From Desulfopila sp. IMCC35008 (GTDB taxonomy: Bacteria; Desulfobacterota; Desulfobulbia; Desulfobulbales; Desulfocapsaceae), in NCBI RefSeq assembly GCF_010646885.2, contig NZ_CP050700.1, forward strand, positions 4,180,501 through 4,244,500: a DNA stretch of 64,000 bases, written 5' to 3'. The notes under the pieces are model-generated. The model was not told the origin of the DNA and ran no database searches. It saw only the letters and a list, made by a program, of their open reading frames with translations. A program made the position numbers and the translations under genes. Positions within the stretch are counted from its first letter, which is position 1. The number at the start of each line of letters is the position of its first letter. Positions 44,165 to 51,943 of the stretch are shown here, one piece after another.

Positions 44165-44908
44165 ATGAGAGTAAAATTTTTTAGTCTTAGTTTATTATTC
44201 TTTTGTTGGTACCTTGAACCAAGTCACGCTCATCAAGCAATTTGGAAAACCTCTTTGCCAGATACCTTAGAAATTGATTACGCCATCACCAAAGCTTTCG
44301 CTGACAAATTCAGCGCAACCTTGACGGCAAATAAAGTTCCTTTTGCACGAAGACTAGACCAGTTGAAAAATGGAGAAATTGACGTTCTATGTGGTCTCTT
44401 AAAAAATAATGACAGGGAACGTTTTGCCTATTTTTTGAGGCCCCCATACAAATTGAGATCAAACAAGTATTTCTTCATCAGAAAAGGAGAAGGAAAACGC
44501 CTGCAAACGTATGAGGATTTATACAAACTGAGAGTTGGGGTACACATAGGATCAAAATATTTTCCACGTTTCGATGAAGATGAGAAACTGAAAAAATTCG
44601 TCACTCCCTACTACGCGGATAGTTTCAAGATGCTTGTGTCTGGCAGGATCGATGTCGTAATCCACACAGATGTGTATGGACTAGAAATTATGAATCAATT
44701 GAGTTTGCAAGATAATGTGGAGGTCGCACCATTCATGCATACAGAAAAAAAACCTGTTTATATGGCGATTTCTCGGAAGTCCAAACTCTTTAACCGTAAG
44801 GATGAATTAGAAGATGTTTTTCGATTAATGGTGGAATCCGGAGAAATTGATCGAATTATTCAATCGTATTTCCGAAGTAAGGGCTTACCCATACCCGAAT
44901 ATAAATAA
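44165..44908 (+). CDS. Periplasmic solute-binding protein family 3-like protein
   Basis: A 247-residue exported protein with a signal peptide to about residue 22 (SHAHQ region). The body has the type II binding-protein pattern: QLKNGEIDVLCGLLKNNDRE, YKLRVGVHIGSKYFPRF and MLVSGRIDVVIHTDVYGLEI. The usual ligand-binding Arg/Asp pair is not clear. There is no transporter gene next to it, so it may be a stand-alone sensor-type binding protein. Its A+T content is higher than that of the core genes on the left. Confidence 0.75.
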   Translation: MRVKFFSLSLLFFCWYLEPSHAHQAIWKTSLPDTLEIDYAITKAFADKFSATLTANKVPFARRLDQLKNGEIDVLCGLLKNNDRERFAYFLRPPYKLRSNKYFFIRKGEGKRLQTYEDLYKLRVGVHIGSKYFPRFDEDEKLKKFVTPYYADSFKMLVSGRIDVVIHTDVYGLEIMNQLSLQDNVEVAPFMHTEKKPVYMAISRKSKLFNRKDELEDVFRLMVESGEIDRIIQSYFRSKGLPIPEYK

Positions 44909-45202
44909 GACACCTCTTGTGCTGATCAGCATCTCAACTTTTATCCTTTCAGCGCTGGACCTTAGAGAATGTACAGTTTTAATCGCAAAGAAATGTTATC
45001 GAGAATACTATTGTTGATTGCAGCTTGAGATATGGATTTATCCTCTCCACGTAGACAACTGGTAAACCAAAAGCAGCTCTTTTAACTGTTCCTGGAGACT
45101 TCTATCTTTGCTTATCGACGTACCGAATCAATTCTTCCATGGTCTGTGATTGTCTGCAGATCAGATAGGGAAGATTTTTTCCATTCATGTCATAGTAGCC
45201 AT

Positions 45203-45925
45203 TTAATGAACTATAAAAGATACCCATTGATTGAGTCCCTCCACAATCCAGCCAGTCTGTTTTGGCGTGCACCGTAGAATGAACCGCTTCGAAGGCCCAA
45301 AGCCTTTTTTGACATACAGATAAAAATCAGGAAGCCTGTAAAATTGATCAACCGTTGATTGCAGAATATTCTGCACATTCGCTGTAATAGTAAGCCCCTT
45401 TGCTTTGTGAGCAGCATAGGTCGTTGATTTGTGAAAATAAATGGCAAAACGACGCCGGATAATCAGCCTGTTCGGGGAGAGGATTATGTCAGTCACCGGT
45501 GTTTCAACAGAGCAGAGCCCGTATGCAAGCAAAAGCAGGACAGGTGTCACACATGCCAGACCAAGTGGTGATATGGTATAGGTATAATTTCCACCGGTGT
45601 TTAACAATGCTGCAAGTAGCATACAGAGCGTCAGAGTTGCAAATACGATTCCAGCAAGACCACAAAATATTTCAGTACTGCTGCGCGTGGAATAGAGGCG
45701 CAACCTGCTTTCATCAGCAGATTGTTCAACTTCAAGATCCACCTCGGCAGGTGGAGAATGCCACTGCCAGCTTATGGTCGTACTATTTTGTGTTTTATCC
45801 TTTGAAAACTCTTCATAACTGGTCTTTGTTCTCTTAATTTTTCTCCAGAGAAAGAACAATAGAACGAAAAGAAAAGGAAGAAGAATAAGTTTTGCTTTAA
45901 GGGAAAAATCACCGATAAAAAGCAT
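45203..45925 (-). CDS. Hypothetical membrane protein
   Basis: A 240-residue protein, not recognised. One membrane helix near residues 10-27 and two more around 85-137 (IFCGLAGIVFATLTLCMLLA; LACVTPVLLLLAYGLC). The rest is a mixed cytosolic domain with strand-like VTDIILSPNRLIIRRRFAIY. The ATG follows AGAGAG. It is 78 bases from the next membrane gene on the same strand, so the pair may be co-transcribed. Confidence 0.6.
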   Translation of the reverse strand: MLFIGDFSLKAKLILLPFLFVLLFFLWRKIKRTKTSYEEFSKDKTQNSTTISWQWHSPPAEVDLEVEQSADESRLRLYSTRSSTEIFCGLAGIVFATLTLCMLLAALLNTGGNYTYTISPLGLACVTPVLLLLAYGLCSVETPVTDIILSPNRLIIRRRFAIYFHKSTTYAAHKAKGLTITANVQNILQSTVDQFYRLPDFYLYVKKGFGPSKRFILRCTPKQTGWIVEGLNQWVSFIVH

Positions 45926-46003
45926 AATTCATCTCTCTTTTCTTCTTCGTGTTTAGCTTTGGTATATGTTGAGTAAAGAATCCATAATACCGATGGCATC
46001 TGT

Positions 46004-46777
46004 TCATTTATTGCCAGCTGCTTCTGCTTCTGTATCTTCAGACTTGACTGAAGTTTTTTTCTCCATCAATGAGCAAAGCGGGGCGAACACATTTCCCTCT
46101 ATAAATTCAGAAAAAATAAGAACTTCACTGCTTTCAGTTGGCTTCTTGAAATAAGCATGTAAAACTGAGTCGTTACATTTGGGGCAGTGTTCTGCAGTAA
46201 TTTTCAGGATGTTCTCTTCTTTTGACGGCTTCTCTTCAGGACAGGGCCCTGCATTCCATTGGCGAGCACTGAGATCATGCAGTATTTCCTCATAGGGAGG
46301 AGCCGCAGCATACCATAGTTTATCCTTAATATCATAGGAACACAGGCATTTTTCACAATAGTATTCCCCTTTCAAATGGAAAAAGACAATAACAGGCATA
46401 GCCAGTATGAAAACGGCTTCAATCATATTCCAACCCGTCGATGTGAAATCTCCGGTGTCGGATCCAAAAAAGATGGCCGCCCAGAACAGGCATACCAGGG
46501 TTAGGGGTACAAGGGCAAAACTGAGGGCTATCATGTTTCGGCATGTTCCACCAAGCGAGTTGCCCAAAGAAGCTCCGGCTATGCCTGCGCACCAGATAAT
46601 CCCAATTGTAAGTATAATAATATCTACATTGATTAAGCCGATAATATACAGCGCCAATTCTATACCCAACCAGAGCGTGATCGGAGTAATGATAGCTATG
46701 AGTAAAAATGCAAGAATGGGGCATTTCCCGCTTCTTTTCTGTTTGTACTTTTTTACCTTTTGAAATTTTGAAGGCAT
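46004..46777 (-). CDS. Hypothetical membrane protein with zinc-ribbon segment
   Basis: About 257 residues from ATG 46777 (after AGGAGAGACCAA). It has a Lys-rich N-terminus, three to four membrane helices (residues 20-140), then a cytosolic part with two Cys pairs, CEKCLCSYD and CPKCNDSVLHAYF, that could bind zinc. I do not recognise the family. It precedes the gene at 45203 on the same strand. Confidence 0.6.
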   Translation of the reverse strand: MPSKFQKVKKYKQKRSGKCPILAFLLIAIITPITLWLGIELALYIIGLINVDIIILTIGIIWCAGIAGASLGNSLGGTCRNMIALSFALVPLTLVCLFWAAIFFGSDTGDFTSTGWNMIEAVFILAMPVIVFFHLKGEYYCEKCLCSYDIKDKLWYAAAPPYEEILHDLSARQWNAGPCPEEKPSKEENILKITAEHCPKCNDSVLHAYFKKPTESSEVLIFSEFIEGNVFAPLCSLMEKKTSVKSEDTEAEAAGNK

Positions 46778-47216
46778 TTGGTCTCTCCTTTTCATTTATC
46801 TGGATAAAAATCGCCCAGAAACCAAACCATAACTATACATGATACGCAATACCTTTCCCAAAGGTACCGTATTATATGGGTTAGTTGTTCCGAGGGGGAT
46901 TATGTATCCTCAAGCGAACTGCTGGTAAGAGTAATTTGACTCATGCCTTCCCTCTATTTGCTGATGAAAAATAGAGAAATAATTCATATCTAGTTCCCAT
47001 CCTAAAACTGCCCTTTTGATCAATATTTTCGTTATGCTCAATATTTTATCCTCCGTTAAGTGAGCAACGAGACGCCGAGATTTCTCTTATATGCCTATGG
47101 TAAAATTTTTCACATGCCTCAATCTGGACCAGATAAGCGTAGACTTCGAGCGTTCTTGGGGTGCATTCTCGCCACATCAACTTTGGGAAACCCTTTGGCC
47201 CATCACCCTTATAATA
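46778..47216. other. Intergenic region before the transposase remnant
   Basis: About 440 bases with no supported coding sequence. It could include decayed transposase sequence continuing from 47217, but I cannot recover a frame. No clear inverted repeats of an insertion sequence were found. Confidence 0.35.
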
Positions 47217-47384
47217 TTAATCACCTCGAAAACTTGTGATGAGTGAAAGCAGTTCATCGGGGTCTGTTTTGATGTTCTTGTGAACTTTCACATCTCTTTT
47301 GCTATTAATAACGACGACATACATTTTTCTGGCATGAAGAACGATTCCGCAGTAATACTGATGTTGTTTGCTATAAAATTTCAT
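47217..47384 (-). pseudogene. IS110-family transposase N-terminal remnant
   Basis: A 55-codon fragment from the ATG at 47384. KFYSKQHQYYCGIVLHARKM matches the start of IS110-type (DEDD) transposases, which normally read CGIDLHARxMYxC and run about 330-430 residues. Here the first catalytic Asp is replaced by Val and the frame stops after SFRGD. Both changes mark it as dead. It sits beside the cassette-like region, with the catalytic C-terminal part missing. Confidence 0.75.
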
Positions 47385-47458
47385 GCTATGGCCTCCTTTG
47401 GGTGTGTGGGATGTGGTTGGTGGTACTTCCACAATCTTATCTCACCTGAAGGAAGGCC

Positions 47459-47523
47459 ATAACTATTATCAAATCATTCCAGCGGACCCGAAAAACATCG
47501 GGCCGCTGAATTTAACGTTATAT
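47459..47523 (+). repeat. attC-like site 1 (integron cassette recombination site)
   Basis: ATAAC (47459-47463) is complementary to GTTAT (47517-47521), the outer R''/R' arms. Inside, CAGCGG (47480-47485) and CCCGA (47487-47491) pair with TCGGG (47498-47502) and CCGCTG (47503-47508), leaving A47486 extrahelical. The CATTCCAGCGGAC...GGCCGCTGAATTTAACGTTA layout closely parallels classic 59-base elements. This is the clearest of the set. Confidence 0.7.
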
Positions 47524-47577
47524 TTAGAAAAATTAATTAGTACTCGTGGAAGCAGTAATCATTACTAGCATAATAAA

Positions 47578-47829
47578 ATGGAAAAATATTCATTATACAT
47601 ATCAATCCCATTATTAATTGTTGCAGTAATATTAGTGATATTTCTCAATATTAAATGGTATTTAAGAATTAAGAAAAAAATCGGGAGAATGATTCCATTT
47701 CCAATGGAGAATGAAGGATTTAATGCGTATTATGAAATGGCAGAATTTGGAAAAGAAAACAGGTTCTGGCAAATTTTGATGACTATATCAGGTTTCGGTG
47801 CAATAATCTTACTAGGTATCTATCATTAA
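47578..47829 (+). CDS. Small two-helix membrane protein (putative gene cassette)
   Basis: An 83-residue protein with a membrane helix at residues 5-28 (LYISIPLLIVAVILVIFLNI) and another at 65-81. Between them is a short charged loop. Not recognised. It starts 54 bases after attC-like site 1 and ends 9 bases before site 2, so one cassette would hold just this gene. A+T-rich compared with the core genes. Confidence 0.6.
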   Translation: MEKYSLYISIPLLIVAVILVIFLNIKWYLRIKKKIGRMIPFPMENEGFNAYYEMAEFGKENRFWQILMTISGFGAIILLGIYH

Positions 47830-47837
47830 TAAAATTA

Positions 47838-47914
47838 ATATAACCAACCGATTATGAACACTCCCTACGGTCGTTCAGATTCGCTGAAACTCGCCACATA
47901 ACTCAACGTTATAT
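47838..47914 (+). repeat. attC-like site 2
   Basis: TATAAC (47839-47844) is complementary to GTTATA (47908-47913), and the right end ACTCAACGTTATA resembles the R' end of site 1. Inside, TTCAG (47874-47878) pairs with CTGAA (47884-47888) around ATTCG. The inner stem is less regular than at site 1. Confidence 0.6.
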
Positions 47915-47937
47915 GGATAAATTATTTTGAGGCACAC

Positions 47938-48456
47938 ATGATTAAATTAAATGCAAATGGAATGAAATGGCTAAAAAGTTTTCACTTGATTGCAGTTTCT
48001 TGTTGGGTTGGCGGTGCTGTTTCCCTGATATTGCTTTATTTCTTAAAAGGTAAAGTAACTGATGATGGAATTCTGTATGGAATAAACCAGAGCATTCACC
48101 ATGTTGATATGGCAGTTGTTGTAATCCCCGGTGCCTTTGGATGCTTGGTAACCGGTTTAATATACTCTTCTTTCAGCAATTGGGGTTATTTCAAACACAA
48201 TTGGCTTATATTAAAATGGATTGTCACTATTACGGCCATATTATTTGGCACTTTTTTTCTGGGGCCGTGGGAAACAAATATGATGGAAATCTCTGGAAAA
48301 CTTGGAATGTCCTCTATGAGTGACGATGAATACCTGTACAATGAAAAGATGAACTTAATTTTTGGCACTATTCAAGTCTTGGTGCTGATGGTGACGATTT
48401 TTATTTCAATCTTCAAACCTTGGAAATCGAAAAAAGTAAAAGGAAAACGCATATAA
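47938..48456 (+). CDS. Four-helix integral membrane protein (putative gene cassette; DUF2269-like)
   Basis: A 172-residue membrane protein with four helices. The first reads WLKSFHLIAVSCWVGGAVSL, where FHLIAVSCWVGG resembles heme or cation-site helices of small DUF2269/CopD-like families. SIHHVDMAVVVIPGAFGCLV carries another His pair. Exact function not recognised. The stop codon lies at the left edge of the third attC-like site, as expected of a compact cassette. Confidence 0.62.
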   Translation: MIKLNANGMKWLKSFHLIAVSCWVGGAVSLILLYFLKGKVTDDGILYGINQSIHHVDMAVVVIPGAFGCLVTGLIYSSFSNWGYFKHNWLILKWIVTITAILFGTFFLGPWETNMMEISGKLGMSSMSDDEYLYNEKMNLIFGTIQVLVLMVTIFISIFKPWKSKKVKGKRI

Positions 48457-48586
48457 CAAGGGCGTCCACACAGACCGCAAGAAGCGCGCGATTTTTTTAC
48501 ATTCTCGTAACGTGCCTATTTTCGTACCATTAATAGTTGTCGTTTCGTGGAGGGCTTCTTGAGGCTGGTTTTGCCTGACGTTGCGC
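48453..48586 (+). repeat. attC-like site 3 (long, VCR-like)
   Basis: ATAACAA at 48453-48459 opens the site, and GTTGCGC (48580-48586) closes it. CAGACCGCAAGAAGC (48471-48485) pairs with GCTTCTTGAGGCTGG (48554-48568) with a mismatch and a bulge. At about 134 bases it is in the size range of Vibrio-type repeats. The match of the outer arms is only partial, so confidence is moderate. Confidence 0.5.
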
Positions 48587-48610
48587 CTCAATGAATTGGA
48601 TCAAACACAA

Positions 48611-49681
48611 ATGATAAGTTTTAAGAAAAAATCAATATTTTGCTTTTTCCTTTTAATATTTGATTCAAATCTTGCGCCTGCTTGCACTACATTCTGTCTA
48701 GACATTACGAACCGACCCGTCTACGGAAGAAATTTCGATTGGAGGCTTGGAGACGGTTGTATATTTATTAATAAACGAGGTGTTGTAAAAACTACAATCT
48801 CATATGAAACGGATGAAGTGAACAATAGTTTGAGTTGGGTATCAAAATATGGAAGTGCAACGTTTAACCTATTCGGACGAGAATTCCCGATGGGTGGCAT
48901 GAACGAAGCTGGCCTGGTGGTTGAATCAATGATGTTAGATGAAACTCAATACCCACCAAAGGATTCGCGTCCAGAAATTATGGCTTCACAATGGATTCAG
49001 TATCAGCTTGATAATTTTTCCAAGGTAGAAGACGTAATCTCAAGTGGATCAAAAATGAGAATTCAAGCATCAAAGGATTCGAAACTACACTTTTTTATAT
49101 GTGAACGATCAGGTATATGCGCTACCATTGAATTTATTGAAGGGGAACTTATTTACCATACCAATGAACGGTTGCCTGTTAAAACTCTTACAAACAGCAC
49201 GTACACTGAATCTCTCAGCTATTGGAGAAAAGGGGAGCTACCCCAATCTGACAAAAATAAATCAATAGAACGCTTTAATCGGACAGCAAACTTAGTTAAT
49301 GAATATGATCCGCTTACACTTGGCCAGCCGATTGAATATGCATTTAACATTTTGAAAAAAGCTGAACATGATTCTCTTAAAACTCAATGGAGTATTGTCT
49401 ATGATATTGTAGGTTTTACTATTTATTTTCGGACATATGACAATCAAAAAACTAGAATATTCAGTTTAAAGTCTTTTGATCTTTCATGTTCAACACCAGT
49501 AAAAGTTATGAATACAGATTCTGGGCAATCCGGTTATATTGCAGATAAATTTATTCAATACTCATATCAGGCCAATCGAAATCAGATAAGGAATTTTTAT
49601 TTAAAATCGTACTTTTCTGCGCTTCCCGATCACATTTTAGATCTATTTTCAGGTTACCCAGAAACTACTTTTTGCAACTAG
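48611..49681 (+). CDS. Linear amide C-N hydrolase, choloylglycine hydrolase/penicillin acylase family
   Basis: About 356 residues from ATG 48611; an upstream start at 48581 lies in the attC-like site. A signal peptide (FKKKSIFCFFLLIF) leads to APACTTFCLDITNRPVYGRN. In this Ntn-hydrolase family the mature protein begins with the nucleophilic Cys, here the C of ACTTF, followed by the Asp/Arg-containing RNFDWRLGDG. The PMGGMNEAGLVVESMML loop with its Asn is also conserved. It would hydrolyse amide bonds of bile-salt-like, N-acyl amino acid or acyl-homoserine lactone substrates in the periplasm. The substrate is not determinable. Confidence 0.82.
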   Translation: MISFKKKSIFCFFLLIFDSNLAPACTTFCLDITNRPVYGRNFDWRLGDGCIFINKRGVVKTTISYETDEVNNSLSWVSKYGSATFNLFGREFPMGGMNEAGLVVESMMLDETQYPPKDSRPEIMASQWIQYQLDNFSKVEDVISSGSKMRIQASKDSKLHFFICERSGICATIEFIEGELIYHTNERLPVKTLTNSTYTESLSYWRKGELPQSDKNKSIERFNRTANLVNEYDPLTLGQPIEYAFNILKKAEHDSLKTQWSIVYDIVGFTIYFRTYDNQKTRIFSLKSFDLSCSTPVKVMNTDSGQSGYIADKFIQYSYQANRNQIRNFYLKSYFSALPDHILDLFSGYPETTFCN

Positions 49682-50024
49682 CAGTACAAAGGTATTACTT
49701 AACAGCCAGCATGTAATCGAACATCATCAATAAAGAATTATAATCGCACAACAAACTGTTCCACAGAACCCGACGTGATCGGGGTCGGACCAACTAGAAC
49801 CATCGGAATGTATGTATTCCTATTAAATATTAAGATTTTTTTTTACACCTTAGAAGCATCTTTTAGGGGCAAAAAAGAGTACTATAAGCAGGAGTGGGTT
49901 CTCTTAGGACATTCATTCTGCTTGCATTTGTTCCCCCTGACAAGCATAGCTCAATCGGCTATTTAAAACTGGGGAAGTCGAACGCTGTTCCTTTTTGGTT
50001 CTCACTTATTTCTCTTATTAAAAA
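49682..50024. other. Intergenic region with degraded attC-like hairpin
   Basis: 343 bases without a supported gene. ACAACAAACTGTTCCACAG at about 49749-49767 precedes CCCGA (49769-49773) that pairs with TCGGG (49779-49783), resembling the left half and stem of site 1. No GTTAT-type right arm follows, so it is at best a decayed site. A 63-codon frame at 49775-49966 is not supported. Confidence 0.35.
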
Positions 50025-50267
50025 ATGAAAGCTGTTAAAATCCCATATGATCAATTGAGTCAAGAGGCATTGGACGGTGTTATCGAAGAATTTGTAACCC
50101 GTAATGGTACTGATTACGGCGAAGCCGAAATCCCACTTGGGACGAAAATTGCCCAAGTGTTAAAACAACTTAAATCTAAAGAAGCCTTTATTGTCTTTGA
50201 TCATAATTCTGAGACAACTACTATCCTTCACAAGGATGATCAAATTTTGAAATCTATTGATTCATAA
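50025..50267 (+). CDS. yheU: YheU family protein (UPF0270)
   Basis: An 80-residue protein matching the YheU pattern: IPYDQLSQEALDGVIEEFVT, RNGTDYGEAEIPLGTKIAQV, then LKQLKSKEAFIVFDHNSETT. The family normally counts 70-80 residues, is mostly gammaproteobacterial, and has no established function. Its presence among AT-rich cassette-type genes suggests horizontal origin. Confidence 0.82.
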   Translation: MKAVKIPYDQLSQEALDGVIEEFVTRNGTDYGEAEIPLGTKIAQVLKQLKSKEAFIVFDHNSETTTILHKDDQILKSIDS

Positions 50268-50313
50268 GACGAAAAGAGGACGCGTTGGCTTTTGATTCTT
50301 GTCGCGAATTATT

Positions 50314-50359
50314 GCTAACATAATAATTCACCGGATAAACTGGTGATCATCACGTTACC
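50314..50359 (+). repeat. attC-like site 4 (short)
   Basis: GCTAAC (50314-50319) and CGTTAC (50353-50358) flank a TCACC/GGTGA stem (50328-50332 with 50342-50346). The outer TAAC/GTTA complementarity is exact. At about 46 bases it is at the short end for attC. It lies between the yheU gene and the next small gene. Confidence 0.42.
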
Positions 50360-50376
50360 TGTACAAAAACATTGAA

Positions 50377-50724
50377 ATGATCGTCAAGCTAGTTAAAAAC
50401 ACATCAGATGATGATGAATTCAAAATTGAAAGTCTAGACATTGAAAACGAGTATGAGGTAATTGGCATCGAATCAGACGATTACAGAATAATTAGTGATA
50501 CTGATAAAGAGCCATACCTATATCCTCCAGATTGTTTTGAAATTGTAGATGATACAAAACCTCCATTCTGGGTAACCGAGTTTGGCGAAGATGGAGAAGA
50601 ATACTCTTATCCTGAAAACTGGAATAAGGTTGGCATTTTTGAAGATTACTTCGAAGGAGTTAAGGAAGTAAAAAAACAATTCTGGGCAGACTATAAAAAA
50701 TACTCCAATAAAAACAGCAGTTAA
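50377..50724 (+). CDS. Hypothetical acidic protein (putative gene cassette)
   Basis: A 115-residue soluble protein rich in Asp, Glu and Tyr, not recognised. It begins IVKLVKNTSDDDEFKIESLD and includes PYLYPPDCFEIVD. No signal peptide or membrane helix. It starts 18 bases after attC-like site 4 with little ribosome binding site, typical of cassette genes. The fold looks like a small beta-barrel (repeating short strands), which is a guess. Confidence 0.6.
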   Translation: MIVKLVKNTSDDDEFKIESLDIENEYEVIGIESDDYRIISDTDKEPYLYPPDCFEIVDDTKPPFWVTEFGEDGEEYSYPENWNKVGIFEDYFEGVKEVKKQFWADYKKYSNKNSS

Positions 50725-50800
50725 TGAAAAACATGGGGTCAAATCATGCTATATCAAATATCAAATCAGTGCACCCATAAGAAACCGGAAGAGAACTAGC

Positions 50801-51433
50801 GTGCCCACGAAAATTGGCTTAATCAGTGATGTCCATGCCACAGCAGACCCCGTACGGGAAGCCTTGGCGGTTTTTCAGAGTCAAAGGGTGAATTATGTTT
50901 TCTGTGTTGGAGACACTGCCGGGTACGGGAACGAACTGAACCAAACCGTTAATTTGCTAAATGAGAGTGGATGCACAACTATTATGGGTAACCATGACCT
51001 CTGGTGTCTGGCCAACCCCAATGACGGGAAAGCAGACTCGGTTCTCACTTTTTTCGAGAAATTGCCGTTGTGGCTATTAGTAACTCTCGAAGGGAAACGT
51101 GTCTACTTGGTTCATGCAAGTCCTCCACAGTCACTCATGGACGGGATTACCCTGTTGGATAAACGTGCAGAGATCCTGGCGGACCGGAAAAAGTTGTGGT
51201 CCGAAAAATTGGAAGGATCTGAATTCGATGTGCTAGTGGTCGGCCATACTCACCAGGTGTTTGCCGAACAGCTGGACGATGTTTTGGTGATCAATCCAGG
51301 AAGCACCAAATTCAATCATAGCTGTGCGATACTCAACCTACCCGAGATGGAACTTCAATTATTTCCTCTATCAAATAAAAAATTAACGCACGTGTGGAAC
51401 TGGGGGATGGAGTGTGGCGACACCTGGTTGTGA
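50801..51433 (+). CDS. Metallophosphoesterase (YfcE/MJ0936-like)
   Basis: A 210-residue two-metal phosphoesterase starting at GTG 50801 after GGAAGAG. Motifs in order: ISDVHA (DxH), VGDTAGYG (GD), MGNHDLW (GNHD), LVHASPPQ, VVGHTHQVF (GHTH) and INPGSTKF. All metal ligands are present, so it should be active, probably as a phosphodiesterase or phosphatase of small molecules. It follows the cassette region; no attC-like site was found between it and the previous gene. Confidence 0.88.
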   Translation: MPTKIGLISDVHATADPVREALAVFQSQRVNYVFCVGDTAGYGNELNQTVNLLNESGCTTIMGNHDLWCLANPNDGKADSVLTFFEKLPLWLLVTLEGKRVYLVHASPPQSLMDGITLLDKRAEILADRKKLWSEKLEGSEFDVLVVGHTHQVFAEQLDDVLVINPGSTKFNHSCAILNLPEMELQLFPLSNKKLTHVWNWGMECGDTWL

Positions 51434-51696
51434 CATATAGAAAAGACATAAAAATGTCGAACCAGCATTTACACCAGACAAAGATATTTTCCGCGCTTTT
51501 CTGATCATTCGATGGCGGTGTTGTGATGAAAACGCTACGAGTTGTCCCAGATGTGTCCCGCAACTTCATTTTCTAGCAAATAAAGAAATAGTGTTGTGGC
51601 GTGAACATCAGGGTGACACAATTCGGCTCTTCAAAATTCCGGGATAATCTCGGGACACAAAGAGAGAGAGGTAAAGACCTGAAATAATGAATAAAA

Positions 51697-51768
51697 TGGC
51701 GGAAGTGCATGGGAATCGAACCCACCTAGGAGGCTATTAACCCCCTACACCGGATTTGAAGCCCAGGT
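51697..51768 (-). tRNA. 3' fragment of selenocysteine tRNA gene (probable island attachment scar)
   Basis: Read on the minus strand: CCTGGG, anticodon loop CTTCAAA with TCA (51757-51759), TCCGG, a long variable arm (AGGGGG/CCTCCT), T-arm GTGGGTTCGATTCCCAT, acceptor strand GCACTTCC, G and CCA (51697-51699). TCA with an 8-base acceptor half and long variable arm identifies tRNA-Sec. The 5' acceptor half GGAAGTGC and D-arm are absent in the AT-rich sequence beyond 51769. The gene is therefore not intact, and a duplicated 3' end left by integration is the simplest reading. Confidence 0.75.
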
Positions 51769-51875
51769 GTAACCAAACAAAATATTGTATATATTCAAAA
51801 TATTGCGAACAATACTTTGTAAATAGAACACAATTTTGAGCACAATTGACAAAATATTGAATTGGAGTTTTTGCA

Positions 51876-51913
51876 AAATATTCTTTTAGACCTTTGAGTC
51901 TAAAAGAATATTT
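51876..51913 (-). terminator. Terminator of the giant repeat-protein gene
   Basis: A perfect 16-bp stem, AAATATTCTTTTAGAC (51876-51891) with GTCTAAAAGAATATTT (51898-51913), loop CTTTGA. On the minus strand it lies 31 bases after the giant gene's stop and runs into an AT-rich TTTTGC tail. Confidence 0.75.
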
Positions 51914-51943
51914 AAACAGGTGAGCAACCATATCAATCTAGAA

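Noticed and set aside
49775..49966. 63-codon frame between the amide hydrolase and yheU
   Set aside because: It starts inside an attC-like hairpin, with no ribosome binding site or family features.
51697..51768. Intact tRNA-Sec gene
   Set aside because: The 5' acceptor strand GGAAGTGC and the D-arm are missing in the adjoining AT-rich sequence; only the 3' part exists.
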